From contig NC_079519.1 in the NCBI RefSeq assembly GCF_000801105.2, positions 34,447,288 to 34,511,287 on the forward strand: a DNA stretch of 64,000 nucleotides, written 5' to 3'. A model generated the notes under the pieces. It did not search any database and was not told the origin of the DNA. It worked only from the letters and a program-made list of their open reading frames with translations. The translations under genes and the position numbers were made by a program. How positions within the stretch are numbered: the first letter of the stretch is position 1; every line of letters starts with the position of its first letter. Origin of the DNA: Raphanus sativus. Its lineage: Eukaryota; Streptophyta; Magnoliopsida; Brassicales; Brassicaceae. Of this stretch, positions 35,019 to 47,182 are shown piece by piece.

Positions 35019-35867
35019 AAAATACCATAGAAAGATTGGACAGGATCCTATATATTTTGAATTTATTCCCCCCCCCCCCTCATTTGTCTTCTTATTGTCC
35101 TGTATATGTTAATAAAAAGAAGTCAATTAAAATAGTTAAAAGTTTAGAAAAAGATTACAATTTGATTGGTTAACGATTTTAAAATTTATCTATTCTAATT
35201 TTTTCTTAAAAAAAAATTTAGACCAATTAATGTTAGTTGCCAAACAACTCAATAATAATTTATATTAACTAATTGCAGAATTTGTAGAAAGCATACATAA
35301 TATTTTATCAGTTATTCTAATCAACCATGTATTCATAAATTATATATATATTTTAAATAATGTATGGAAACTAAAAAATATATTTTAATTTAAATATAAA
35401 CTATAATATTCAATATAAAGCATTATAATCTAATTATATATTAAAAGAAAAGTCATTTTAATGATTTCAATTTACTTGTCATTAATTGAATAATTCTTAT
35501 AAAAGAAAAGAATAATTGTTTTAAATTAATTTTATAATCGCTCTTTACAAGTAACTTCTGCTTTCTCTCTACAAAAACTCTCTTTTATTTCTTTCCATCA
35601 TGGTTCTCACTGCTCTCATAGAACTGGAGTCGGTTGTAGTTACCCTATATTTTGGTTATTTGAAGATCCTTTGTTATACTCTCTAGTGTTACTTAAAGAT
35701 GGATGATTCCTTTATTGATTCATGCCGGGGTGAAGGCAAGTGACTCGTTGATCAGATTCACTTTTTCTCAAACCAAAAAAGAAGATTGGGTCTCCGGTTG
35801 TTTTTTTTGAAAAGATGTATCCGGTTGTTAATCGATTATATATAAGAAAAAACGTATTTTTAAATTA
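35019..35867. other. Intergenic flank of the gypsy array
   Basis: Host DNA with a run of 12 C at 35,068-35,079, followed by A/T-rich sequence. A more GC-balanced patch at 35,560-35,760 has a short open frame starting MVLTALIELESVV but nothing I can identify. Confidence 0.4.
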
Positions 35868-36063
35868 GGATTTATAGTCTGGTGGTAATTAATCTAGAGA
35901 CAAGTCCAATACGGTGAAACCACCAGGATTCGAGTTCCGGCAACTAAGAAATTAATATTTTAACATTACCAAGGCCATGACAGGAGACTGATACCTGATA
36001 ACACATGACTATTCCTTAACTATTTATGTAGAGCGAAGATATTCATGTATAATTAAAAAAAAA
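35868..36063 (+). mobile_element. Possible tRNA-derived SINE
   Basis: TAGTCTGGTGGTAATTAA resembles a tRNA A box, and GATTCGAGTTCCGGC, about 55 bases on, resembles a B box (GGTTCGANTCC). The element ends with an A-rich tail (ATTAAAAAAAAATG). I could not assign a target duplication. Confidence 0.5.
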
Positions 36064-37177
36064 TGTTTTGACCATTTTAATTATACTGTAAAAGCCTAAA
36101 AGGCAGTCTGATTGTGTGTGCGCGAGCTTTTTCTACCAAATCGTAATCGATTTTAATTCTCAAAGAACGAGTTGACATTCGTTAAAAGATAATTTCATGA
36201 GAATCATGTTACATTTTCTTTTCTTTTCCTTACCACTCTATTGTATAACCTTTCACCCGAAAAAAAAAAGTTATTGTAAAACCTATCACGTATCTCCGTA
36301 TTAAAGTCTACCTTATTCGTATTATATTAGTAAAAACATCATTTTCTATAAAAGTCAGCTATTTTATTCAATAAAAAAAGAGACCACTTTGATTTGAAAA
36401 AAAAGGACCACAAAGAAATAAAAAGCGAAATGTGTTTTATATATATCTAAAATGGATAGGTCCACCTTATTTGTTTTCTATTGTATACCGTGATAGTATT
36501 ATATTAATAAAACATCATTTTCTACAAAAGTCAGCTAGTTTTTTACTAAATAAATAAAGAGAACAATTAGGTAAATAACAAGACCACAAAGGACCTTTAT
36601 CAAAAAAAAAACAAGACCACAAAGGAATAAAAAGCGAAATGCGTTTAATATATATACAAATTGGATATTTTGCAAGTTATGTCAGCGGTCAAATTTATGG
36701 ATTAGAGCCAAAAAATGGTAAAGTCAAACTAATCCAAGTAACAAGGTTCCCTCTAAAAGAAGTTGAGGCCTTGCATTCAGACGTATTTTGTATTTTTATT
36801 ATTTGCATCAGAGTATATACTCCACATCAACATTAATCAAACAAATTACAGATAACGTATAGCAAATATTTGAAGTATTCAGATAGATGTAAGCTACATG
36901 TAACGATCACAAACATCATGTTGTATAATTGCTGCAAAAGTCAATGTGTTGCGTGATAGTATTGTATGTTAATCAAACAATTTACAGTTAACGTATAGCG
37001 CAAAATTTTGAAGTATTCAGTTAGATGTAAGCCTGTAACGATCACAAACATCATGTTGTACAATTGCTGCAAAAGTCATTGTGTTGCGAAACTATCCTGT
37101 TTTTGGTTACTCCTACAAAACAATCTTCTGAATTTAAAAGCCAACTTTAGAGGTTTAGTCATGTAATTTAAAGAGAA
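36064..37177. repeat. Repeat block related to 15.6-16.1 kb, with a 136-bp tandem duplication
   Basis: 36,290-36,540 holds two partial copies of the block seen at 15,640-15,790. At 36,838 and 36,974 a segment containing ATGTAACGATCACAAACATC-like sequence is repeated in tandem (period 136). The block ends at a Helitron terminus. Confidence 0.6.
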
Positions 37178-37206
37178 CTAGATTTTGATCCGTACATTCG
37201 TACGAT
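37178..37206 (-). mobile_element. Helitron 3' terminus on the minus strand
   Basis: Minus strand: CGTAC GAAT GTACG hairpin, then GATCAAAATCTAG before a T. This matches the 3' ends of the other Helitrons here. The body would extend to the right; I could not find its 5' end. Confidence 0.6.
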
Positions 37207-39670
37207 TCTCTGTTTTAACTCTTAAATATTTATTGTACGTAAATATCTTTATATTAATGTTGAATTGTCATTTATATTGGATGTTGTTTTATTTTTTATT
37301 ATATAATTTACTATTTTATATTATATTGAATATTTTTTAGCATTGAATGTATTTTAGCGCATATAAAATTATTAGTAATAAAATAATTAACTAATAATTT
37401 GAAATTTTATTTGTTTTATGTCAATTTTATACTATTCATGTACATTAATATTTAAAATTTTGAAATAGTTATTATATATAAATAAATGGACTACTTATTT
37501 TTAGACAGGAAAAGTTGATATGTTTTAATATTTATGAAAACATAAAAATGATTTTATAACAATTTAAATTTTATTATTTGTACTAATTTATATATACATT
37601 TTGTTATGGATAAAACTATTAATTTTATTTAAAGAAAGATTTTTATTAAAAATAGATTTTCATTTGAAACAACCATTTCTGTTAAGATATATTGGTGATA
37701 ATTGGACTGTGGGTGTAAAAATTTAGCTGTAAAAGTAAGATGTAGGTAAGTTGGTTATAGAAGTAAAGTTGTTACCGTAAATATTTTTGCAGAGACTTTG
37801 CTGTAGTTAATTTGTTGTAGATGTAAGATATAGACTATAAATATTTTAAAATAAATATGTAAATATTTAATGTGTATATAAAAGAATTATTTCTTTAAAT
37901 AATTTATATTAATAATTTTTATAAATTATCAAAGTTAACTGTTATTTAAAATGTGATATGTAAATAATATTTATGTTATTTAAAAGATTTCAATAAATTA
38001 AAACACTCAAAACTAAACTAAAATAATTATAGATTTTTTTATTATTATCTAATTTATTTGAAATTATAAATATATATTTTTTCATTTTACAGATTGTACA
38101 ATTTATAAAAGAAAGATGTAGGTTTTCTTGCTTAAAATACATAAGTAAAAAGTTTTCCTTAATTTTGTTGTTGTAGCTTTAAACATATAGATAAAACATC
38201 ATTGGTCAAATTAATAGAAAATTGATGTAGGTTTTAACTTTTAAAAATAAAAGTAAATCATGATTAATAAAGTTTAATGATTTAAAAAATAGATAAAGCT
38301 AAAGAAAGGAGATAAATCTCAACCAATCACCCATGTTATCATTTGAAATAAATAATTAATGCTGACAACTTACAAAATTAAAGGAGTATTTGTATAACCA
38401 AAACTGCAAATGAAATTAGGTATACAACACTGATTTTGACACAGTTCGCTTTCTAACATTTAGCCAAACATTAGTCTGATTCTACTCCATCTTTGTGCAA
38501 GTTGCCGTTAATGAAAGAAAACAGATAATATGTTGTTTTATTGGGTATAGACAGGAGAGTCTATGGACTATTTATGATCATATTAGATAACAAAGATAAC
38601 ATGAAACAAATTATTTACCGAATAATTGCTCATTGTAAACAGTAAAATATGTGGATAGAAATTAATGATGTTTTCAATATAGATTCCATTTACATTATAC
38701 TATTGCTCCATATCTGTAAAAAGAAGGTGAATACATAAAAGAGTTAATGCGGAGCCGATTCGAACATGTAATAGTATATAATTTTTATGCTAATAACTGT
38801 TCCTTTTCAAAATGTATATATATGTTGGATTTCTTGATAGAATAACACAATGGACTGGTTAGCCTAATAAAATATAATAATTAGTGTTAATATAGTAATG
38901 GTCTAAACTTCTGTGGGATTGCAGATGATAGGACAAGAGCGTTATATTACATATCTCCGAGTAGTATGGAACTTAAACCACATCCACAATCCCTAAATAA
39001 TAAACACTACCTTAACTCCTAAATCCTAAACTTTAAACCCTAAACCCTAGTCACTAAACCCTAGATAATATACTTACAATATTTTAAATAAAATCAAAAC
39101 ATAGAAATTATAATATTTTGTTTTTAATTACAAAACAGTATAGTTCCACTATAAATAGTATATAAAGATGAAGATAACTCTGCAGAAAAAGATGAACATA
39201 CGAAAATCCCGAATATCATTCCTTCTAACACTATGATAAATAGAATAGTAGAAAATAAAAAAAATGTTCATTTTATCTGATCATTTAACCGCATAAAAAA
39301 GTATTTGATACAAAACCATAGTATATGAAAGTATAATTTTTATAGGTTCAAAACATATAACGATGGTTAAAAATTAGAAACTATACTTCCAAAAAAAGTA
39401 AAACACTTTTAGTAATTAACAAATGAAATGTAATATGATAAAATAGTATAATAACAGAACATAGCACATACATAATAGGAATGTAACAGGCATAATACAT
39501 AGACATAATACATATTGTTTTATATTTTTATTCTATATACATATAATAGAATAGAACATGATAAGTTGTTCATCTTCTCCGGTCAATTTTTGGTATCTCA
39601 TGAAGACAAAAGAGAAGTGTATATGGCCGTAGAGGTAAAAATGGTACATGTAACATGCAATGGAGGAAGT
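37207..39670. other. AT-rich, no gene seen
   Basis: It probably includes the body of the Helitron ending at 37,178. Degenerate telomere-like CCCTAAA/CCTAAACC phrases occur at about 38,990-39,068. No ORF with protein-like features was recognised. Confidence 0.4.
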
Positions 39671-40244
39671 CAGGGGTGGACTAAAGGGTGGGGCATATGC
39701 CCCATACTGATTATAGGAATTTTTGAAATATTTAGTCTAATAATGGTCCTTGGGTTATTTGGTTACTGGTTGAATTGATAGCCCTTGAAGTCTTCAACTT
39801 TCCCACTCACAAGTCTCGTATTTCCCATGTTTCTTTCTTATTATCATTTTTTCTCTAACAATATCTCTTTTTTCTAGTTTACAAAAAAAAAAAAAAAATC
39901 TCTTTTTTCTTTTGTCTACTTCTTCCATGATTTATCTTTTTTATAATTATTTTAGGATCTGATTTTATAGAAAATTTATTTTATCATTATCTAAATATAT
40001 CATTTTTGTCAAATATCATTTATTATTGTTAAATTGCGTAAATATATATAAACAAATTCAATTATTTATTGATTAATTGTTACTCTTTCAGAATTCAAAA
40101 AAAAAAACAAGTTTGAGTTTTATTTCCGAATAAAATGTATAGCTATAACTTTTTTCTGATTTATTTGTATTTTGGGTATATTATTTATTTCAGTTATTAT
40201 TTATTTGTGCCCCCATACAAATAGTTTTTCTAGATCTGCTTCTG
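39671..40244. mobile_element. Non-autonomous hAT-type element (574 bp)
   Basis: The ends are CAGGGGTGGACT and, inversely, CAGAAGCAGATC, with hAT-like CAG termini. The flanks are GAGGAAGT (39,663-39,670) and GAGGAAGC (40,245-40,252), an 8-bp target duplication with one change. 8 bp is the hAT length. No transposase is seen. Confidence 0.75.
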
Positions 40245-40420
40245 GAGGAAGCATGTTTCTGTTGGTACAGTAGATGGAATAGAAGAATAGACAGTGGTGA
40301 GATATGAAGAGAAAATGATGGTGGTGCTGGTTGTATAGATATAGGTAGTTAAGGTGGAGTAACCAACAATTTATGCGTGGTACCTATCAACAAGAAATCA
40401 AGATACAAAAGAAAGAAGAG

Positions 40421-40632
40421 AAAGAAGAAAATACTGTTTATTTGTTCGTTACTTTTTACGATAATTAATTCATAATATATTTTTATTTTCTTTTGCAGGT
40501 TGAATAGGTGGTATGAAAGAGTAAAGAAAGAAGAAAATAATGTTTATTTGTTCGTTACTTTTCACGATAATTAATTCATAATATATTTTTATTTTCTTTT
40601 GCAGGTTGAATAGGTGGTATGAAAGAGTAAAA
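40421..40632. repeat. 106-bp tandem duplication
   Basis: Two nearly identical copies start at 40,421 and 40,527 (AAAGAAGAAAATA...TATGAAAGAGTAA), differing at a few bases. The duplication lies just before the retroposon. Confidence 0.9.
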
Positions 40633-40658
40633 CAGCAATATTAGATAAAGTACATGAT

Positions 40659-41665
40659 ATATAGGTGAGAGGTACAAATATACTAATTTATAGCAGAGGA
40701 GAGAGAAAGGAGATCTGAGTTTCTTTCCGGCGTACGGCCGGCGCGTGAGCGTCCGTGCCGTCGCCGAAACCTTTTCTTCTTTTTGTTTAAAGGTTCTCTG
40801 GTGTTTTCTCTTCGCCGTTTGCTCACCGATCTGCCTTGTCCGAACTCTGGACGGATGCCATCCTTCACGATGGTTTCTCGCCTGGAGAGAAAACGCGTTC
40901 GTGTGAAGATCCAGGGCTTGAGACGTTTGGCTTGCATGATGAAGGTCTGATTCTGGGAGATGGAAGCTAACACAGATCCATCGACGCCAGCTCTTCTCCG
41001 GGAGGTGGAGGCTAAGTTAGCTTCACCGACGCCGGTTCGAGTTCTTGGGAAGGGGAGGTTTTCTATGCTCTGATTTCGTCTGTTAAGGTTCCGAAGGGTA
41101 GAGGCTCATAAAGCTCTACTTTGTCGGCTTGGCACCCGTATTCTGTTGGGGGTTTGGTTACTAGTTTGGATTTGGTGAAAGCGGTGCGATGGTTATCGAT
41201 TCATGCGCTCAAGTGTTTCTCGGCTATCTTCTTCGGATGAAGCTCTCGTGTGGTCGAAGAAGCTTTCCGGAAGAAGATGAAGCGATGAAGTTTGGTAAGG
41301 TTTTCGACGGAGGCTCTGTGGTACTCTGAGCTCCGACGGAACGACATCGGTGGGGTGGTTTGCTCCGGTGGCGGTGCTTGGCTGTGGCGGTCGAGTTGAG
41401 ATGCGAAGTGACGCGTGTCGTCCTAATGGTTCAGATCTTCACACGCGTCCAATCTCCTCGACGCGTCGACAAGCAGTGTCGGCTGAGTTTGGTTTGGACC
41501 TTTGGCCGGTTTAGTTTCTTTTGGGCTTTAGTCTTTTTCTGTTGTAGCCCGTTATGCCTATGGGCTTTTTGTATGGTACTTGTGGTTTACGGACTTGGGC
41601 CGTTTGGGCTTGTACCCTTTCTTTAATAAATTCAATTTGGGAAAAAAAAATATAGGTGAGAGGTA
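40659..41665 (+). mobile_element. Non-coding retroposon (975 bp) with 16-bp target duplication and poly-A tail (Sadhu-like)
   Basis: The 16-bp sequence ATATAGGTGAGAGGTA occurs at 40,659-40,674 and again at 41,650-41,665. Between them is a 975-bp body ending in AATTTGGGAAAAAAAAA. A long perfect duplication plus an A tail marks insertion by target-primed reverse transcription. The body is GC-richer than its surroundings and lacks an RT frame; open frames on either strand show no family features. Size and non-coding nature fit Sadhu retroposons of Arabidopsis, but a 5'-truncated LINE or other retroposed RNA is possible. Confidence 0.85.
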
Positions 41666-42609
41666 GGTCAACTCTTCAGAGAGTTAATTATAATTTTATT
41701 TTGTGCTATACGGTGCAGTTTTTTTTGGGGTCAAATTTGATGTATATTTTTAAGGAAAATTTTGTTAGGATATATGAAATATACACAAGGAAATGATAAT
41801 CAATGCTAAAAATTAAGATTAGTTAGCTTCTGATGGCTTTAATCATAATGATTGATTCTTTAAGTTTAAAGTTTAGTTTATTTTTATACTTCAATTTTAA
41901 TATCTATAACTAGATTTTGACCCGTATGTCCGCACAGGTTTTCTATTTAGTTTTTTTATTGTTTAATTTCTATTAATATAATCTAATATATGTTTCTCAG
42001 AAAATTACCAATATTAAATATTTGTTTAATATGTATTTTAAACACAATAATTTAATAGCGGATTTCATCCAATTAATTTAATTATTGTCTTAAACAATAA
42101 ATTATATCTCATATTGTCTTGAATGTTGTTTTGCTTCTTATCATATGAGTACTATTTTAGACATTATTAATTTTTTTATTGAATGTACTTTTGAGGAAAG
42201 AGAAATGATAGTAACACAATAAGTATTTTTTTTAATGTTAATTTTATATTATACTTATACCCTAGTATTCTGAGTTTTGAAATAATTTTTATATATAATA
42301 TAAATGGACTATGTACTTTTGTATAGAAATATATGTTATTCATTTAGAAAAATATTAAGTTTGAAATTTTGAAATTACATTGTATTAATAACTAATTTTG
42401 AGAACAAATTATATATAAATTATTTATTTTCAAATTATTAATGTTTTAACTAATACACTTGTTTTAAAAATTTATACATTGAATAAAATGTAAAAATATG
42501 AAAGGTGAACATTATTGGTAAAAGTTTTAAACCAAAAATGATAAATAAAATAAGTTATTATTATTTTTAGTATGTTTTCACGATGTTAAAACCTCAACTT
42601 TTATATACA
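41666..42609. other. AT-rich segment with a Helitron 3' terminus at 41,920
   Basis: At 41,920-41,940 the minus strand reads ACCTGTGCGGACATACGGGT (a hairpin) followed by CAAAATCTAG before a T. This is a Helitron 3' end whose body would lie to the right. The rest shows no gene. Confidence 0.5.
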
Positions 42610-43531
42610 CTAGATTTTTGAACCGCTCTACGCGCGGTTTGTATTTTTGTAAGTATAATTTTTGAATTTATTTTTATATTAACTAAAAATTTTAATTTTT
42701 TTTTTAGTTTTTCTTTTTTCTCTTTACCCATCAAAATTTACTCTGTTTCACAATAATTATGTTTTAAAAAAATAAGTTTAAAATTTATCATATTTTTTAT
42801 TAGGTAACAATGATAATTTGTAAACTTTAAAATAAATAATTTAACTTACTATTGACTGAATAATAAATGTTTTATTTATAATTGAAGCTATGTGAATGAA
42901 ATAAATGTTCAATGCATGACTTAAAACCTTTTTTGAACATTTTGACATAAAACCTTTGGCATCAACATCTTTGTTATTTGAGAATTGTATGTTCATATTT
43001 ATGATTAAATAATTTATTTTCTTTAACATGAATTTATAAAAAAAATATTGTAATGTATCCGTTGTTTTTTATCATATTTTTTTTACTGTCTTATTATTTT
43101 ATAGATTTTTGAATTATGCGTGTATATTTAAAACCTACATTTAAGTTATGTTCATCAAATAAATTTTTGTTGTTATTTAAATAATAATATATTAAAATAA
43201 ATTAACTTTAGTATTGATTTTTAATTCATATTTAACTTATTGAGTTTGGGATAGTTAGTAATGGTCATCTACCCATTTTTTTTGGTAAGAAGAATAACCT
43301 TTGAGACATCATAATAACAATAAGATATGAAATACATGATATTAAATGTACTAAAAATGTGTAATTATGTTACCATGTTTTTAGTTCATCTTTCATATCT
43401 ATTTTCTTATAAAAAATAATTTGTAAATAAAAATTAAAGAAATTATTTTGATTAGGAATTACACGAAACTACTCTTCTAAAATGAATATTCTGTAGCTAA
43501 TATCATTCAATGAAAATATTAGTTTAGTTAT

Positions 43532-43752
43532 TATTCCGTCCGTTTTATTTTCAAGTGTCATTTTAAAATTGTGTACACAGGAAAAAAAATAATTTTGTAT
43601 ATAAGAACATCTTTACCAACACATATGATCACATTTCAACTAATAAAAATATAAACTGACTCGTAAATTTTGTATCGAAATTCTGAAACAACATTTATTT
43701 TATAATGAAGTATTTCTGTACAACAATACTTAATATAAAACAGAGAGAGTAT
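43532..43752. mobile_element. MITE with ACTCCCTCCGT-like ends
   Basis: The left end ATTCCGTCCGTTTTATTTT and the right end ATAAAACAGAGAGAGTAT are inverse of each other, of the widespread Stowaway/Mariner-like plant type. It is nested in the larger Helitron candidate. Confidence 0.6.
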
Positions 43753-44959
43753 TGTGTTATTTATTTTATATCATCAACTTTAAGTTCAACTGAAACCTGC
43801 TTTTACGCTATCTGTAAATGCTTGGGGTTTTATTATTTTATTTTCTTTAGTCAATCTTCCAGCCATAATTTTGAACTTTCTGATAAATATTTCATTTTTA
43901 CATATTTTGTCTATAGCTTTTAGATCCACTAATAAGAAGCTAAGACGAATTCTGAACCGCAAAAAAAAAAAAATAAGTAACTGTAATTTGGAGACAATTT
44001 GTAAACTAAACCACATGCACTGAGACTCAACAATGGTGACCTCGACATAAACACCAGGCTCAGTGGTAATGGAAGTAGTCTGCGTCACTACATCCGGAGA
44101 ACGCTTAAATGGATGGAGCGCAAGTCTCTCCTATGTTTTGGTTCTTAAAATACATAAAAGAAAAAGAAACATGTAGCAATTAACATAGCAATATGATAGA
44201 CATGTCAACCATAGGTCAAACTCGGACCAATAGTGTGTAATTCACATAGAAATTAAGAGTGGAAACTGGATTATATATATTCACTATCTTTGATTAAGTA
44301 TCTTACAATGATATTTATGAAGTGCTTACATATAGAACCAAGGGTAATATACCCATTTAGATGTAATTTTGTCTTCTAGATTTCTATGTGAGAGTAAACA
44401 GTTGACAATATGAAGATCACTCATGATGTGACTCCCACGTAAATCCCTGAGCAACTGGTTTGTGTTGATATAGAAGTGAGTGTGAAACTATATTTGATGA
44501 TGTCTCTCACGGATAAACTATGGCTTTATTAAGCCATATAAACTCTATTGTCAGCAAACAGAAGTATAGTCCTCTAATCAAAGTTTTAAAAGAGTTTCAA
44601 TTAGAGAACGAATAATTGTTACTTCTACAGAGAACGTGTAAATGACGTTAAAGGCTTAAATCAAATAATGAATACACACATTGTTCACACTGTTAAAATA
44701 GCAGGCTCATAAAAGGTGCATACTACATTCTCCTCATTAGTACCACACACTTCATCTCCCACTAAATCCAAAACAGTAGTCTCATTTCTCATATAACAAA
44801 CGTAAAACACTCAGTTTCACCACCTGTACTCTCAATTTGAACAAAACCCACCAAACATACTTGCTTCTTTTCAAACTCACTTCACAAACATGCAACAACA
44901 AAAAAAAAAAGAATAAAAACTTGGAACTTCATAACCATGTTCAGATCAGTTTTTTTTTT

Positions 44960-45590
44960 TTGCTTTACCATGAACACCATCAGATTTGGCGTGGCAATCT
45001 CTTTACAATTTGCACATGTCACCTAACAATGTTGCTAAGAGGTCATCATCGGAAACAGTAAAAGAGATTTGCTTATCAAAAATGTTTAAAGAGATAGAGT
45101 AGGAGGAAGTTTTCTACACATGTTAGTTTAGGTTGGGAAGTGATGATTATCCACACAACAGTGATCTCCGCTCCCGACGTGAACACAACATAGCTGATTC
45201 CGGGTCACCATATTTCTGCATACATGGGGAGAAAACCTACGCAATATGAAATCAGCATTTTCTTTTAATTAATATAAGATTCAAGAAGAGGTTCAGAGGG
45301 TGTTGTGCATTCGCTTCGGCTGTGAGATTGTCATTCCTTAATGCAAAGAAAGCTCTACCAAGTACTCAAATTGCCATGATGACCCACTGAAATTGTGCTT
45401 TAAGATTAACGATTATGTTAGAGGTCTGATGGCTAAAATGGTGACTTCACTCGGATACTCAGAGATCCTCTCAACAGAAACTCAGCTGCACTTTTTCACA
45501 TTTGTTCTACTCGGAAGAGGAGCAGAGAAATTTCCTAGCACTTTTTAACCGTGCAGAAAATCAGCAACGCGGGGAATATCATCCTGAATC
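44960..45590 (-). pseudogene. Captured uridine nucleosidase fragments (URH1-like)
   Basis: URH1-type enzymes hydrolyse uridine to uracil and ribose in the cytosol. Reading the minus strand from about 45,590, ordered matches are IPRVADFLHG, YPSEVTILAIRPLT, AEAN, YGDPESA with a hydrolase-like SGAEITVV segment in another frame (about 45,180), and then SDDDLLA, DMCKL and HAKSDGVHG (about 44,970-45,060). The frames are interrupted by stops and shifts, and the N-terminal DTDPGIDD metal-binding region is not found. It is a decayed genomic fragment inside the candidate Helitron. Confidence 0.75.
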
Positions 45591-45849
45591 AAAACAGCAA
45601 ACCCATTAATAGAGCTTAAGTCACAGCATTGGTCTTTTTGAAGAAATTCAATAATTTTACTTATTGAATAAGGTAGAGGATATGAATTAGTTTGGGAAGA
45701 AATTAATAAAAGAAGAAGATACACATTTGGAAAAAATAAGAAATTACTGTCGTCTGCCAGCTTTCACTCTATCACCAAAGCTATTGTCTGAAATACAGTG
45801 AAATTAAAAGAGCAGAATCAAAGAAATAAGTTGATGCAGTATTCAAACC

Positions 45850-46060
45850 TACATAGAAACTGCAGGTTTAAGAAGCGAGGAGAACGAAACCAATACCACT
45901 AAGGCACTAACTATGACCTTAACGTATTTCTGTTTTTGTAGGACCATATCCTCGTGACGGAGCTTGGCGGAGTCTCCTGCTGCAGCGCTCCTGTCTTTCT
46001 CTCAGGCCTCATTCTCAAAGCCTTTGCTCTTTCACCTTGGTCTCTCCAAATAAAACATAA
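45850..46060 (-). pseudogene. Unidentified captured coding-like fragment
   Basis: The minus strand has an open stretch, DSAKLRHEDMVLQKQKYVKV, followed by a hydrophobic segment that could be a membrane helix. It lies between the URH1 and QUA3 fragments inside the candidate Helitron. I do not recognise the parent gene. Confidence 0.35.
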
Positions 46061-46749
46061 AGTCATGCTTAGATATGTCTTTGACCCTAATAAGTGATCA
46101 TGATCCTATAATGAGATGACTGATACAAACACTTACTCAAGTTTAAAAGAGCGCAAGAGAGAAGATACCTTCTCTCTTGCGCTCCTCCTCGAGGATTTAC
46201 CTTCAAGAAGCTAGAACAATTGTGTAAATATGGTTTAGAGTAGTAAAAACCTCAAAAAGAACTAAAACTGAAGTACCGAACATGCAAGATAAAAAGATCG
46301 CTACCTGTAGCTAAAACATAGTCTAGAAACATGACATAGCCTTTAGAGATGTCGTGAAGAAGCTTCCCATATATAAGCTGATTCATATGAGAATAGAAAC
46401 CTTAGCATTCTTGTTAATAGAAAAGAGATTATACTTTGTACTTATTTGGAAAAATACATATATATTTACAGACATGTTTTTCCATTGTCCTCATTAGTGT
46501 TTATAATCTTCCCTGTCTCAATTCATCTGAATAAAAAACCATGCTTTTGATTATTAGAGTTTATCAAAAAGGGAAAATCTGAAATCAATCTTCAAATTAC
46601 ATTAAATCTATGAGAACTCTATATAGATAAAAAAAATTACAGAGAAAACTGTAGTTTGAAACAATGAAGGTCATAACCTTTTCTAGCTTTTCAAAAGGAT
46701 GAGGTTGAATCTGGACCTAACCGTGATAGCTTCTTCGGCTTATACAGAA

Positions 46750-47010
46750 AGAGGAAGAGTCATCCGTGGGACAATACTCGATCGGCTGCAAATACCAGAC
46801 TCAACCAGATTCACCAGACGCTGCCGTTGCCTCGGATCTGTCGCGGTGGAGAGGAGCGGCGTTTGGCGACCAGAGGCGGCCACGGAATCGCCGAGAGGAG
46901 TGAAGAGGAGGATGAAGAAGAGAAGGACAATGCCGAAGGAGGCGGCGGTTACGATGTCCAGGAGGCTCCATTGCGCTGACTACGCTTCGACGCAGGTAGC
47001 CCCTTCGCTT
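46750..47010 (-). pseudogene. Captured 5' fragment of a QUA3-like pectin methyltransferase gene
   Basis: QUA3 is a Golgi membrane methyltransferase acting on homogalacturonan. The minus strand reads LPASKRSQR, then after a one-base shift LLDIVTAASFGIVLLFFIL (the single membrane anchor), then RQRQRLVNLVESG, then after another shift QPIEYCPTDD. These match the N-terminal ~100 residues of QUA3 (At4g00740) as I remember it. Nothing of the methyltransferase domain follows, so it is only a fragment, sitting about 170 bp inside the 5' end of the candidate Helitron. Confidence 0.8.
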
Positions 47011-47182
47011 TAGCTTTTAGCTTCGGTTCACCACTCGTTGTAAATTCTCTTCGATCTTAAGCCCATCAATAGACTTAAGCCCATCTGACATGTTTTAATG
47101 AAATGTTCCTATTGGCCGAATAAATTAAACGACGTGGCTGCTCTCATAGAGCTCCGTATCTTCCTTTTAGTAGTGTAATAGA

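Larger units (their letters stand above)
42610..47182 (-). mobile_element. Candidate gene-capturing Helitron (4.6 kb, minus strand)
   Basis: The minus-strand 5' end is TCTATTACACTACTAAAAGG after an A (47,182). The proposed 3' end is an ACCGC...GCGGT hairpin followed by TCAAAAATCTAG before a T (42,610). Near its 5' end it carries QUA3 start-codon-region sequence, further in uridine nucleosidase fragments, and at 43.5 kb a MITE. All recognised gene pieces run on the minus strand like the element. No Rep/helicase is seen. Another 3' end at 41,920 is an alternative partner, so the exact 3' limit is uncertain. Confidence 0.6.

Noticed and set aside
35560..35760. Possible small gene starting MVLTALIELE
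   Set aside because: It is short, without recognisable domain or splice signals.
38990..39068. Interstitial telomere
   Set aside because: The CCCTAAA-like phrases are few and irregular, and similar phrases occur inside a MITE at 16.55 kb; a transposon origin is more likely.
37178..39670. A complete Helitron starting from the 3' terminus at 37,178
   Set aside because: Several AGAT sites could be the 5' end (for example near 38,180), but none has the usual extended 5' sequence, so only the terminus is reported.
40683..40973. 96-codon minus-strand frame, Arg/Lys-rich
   Set aside because: It lies within the retroposon, on the strand opposite its A tail, and has no recognisable domain.
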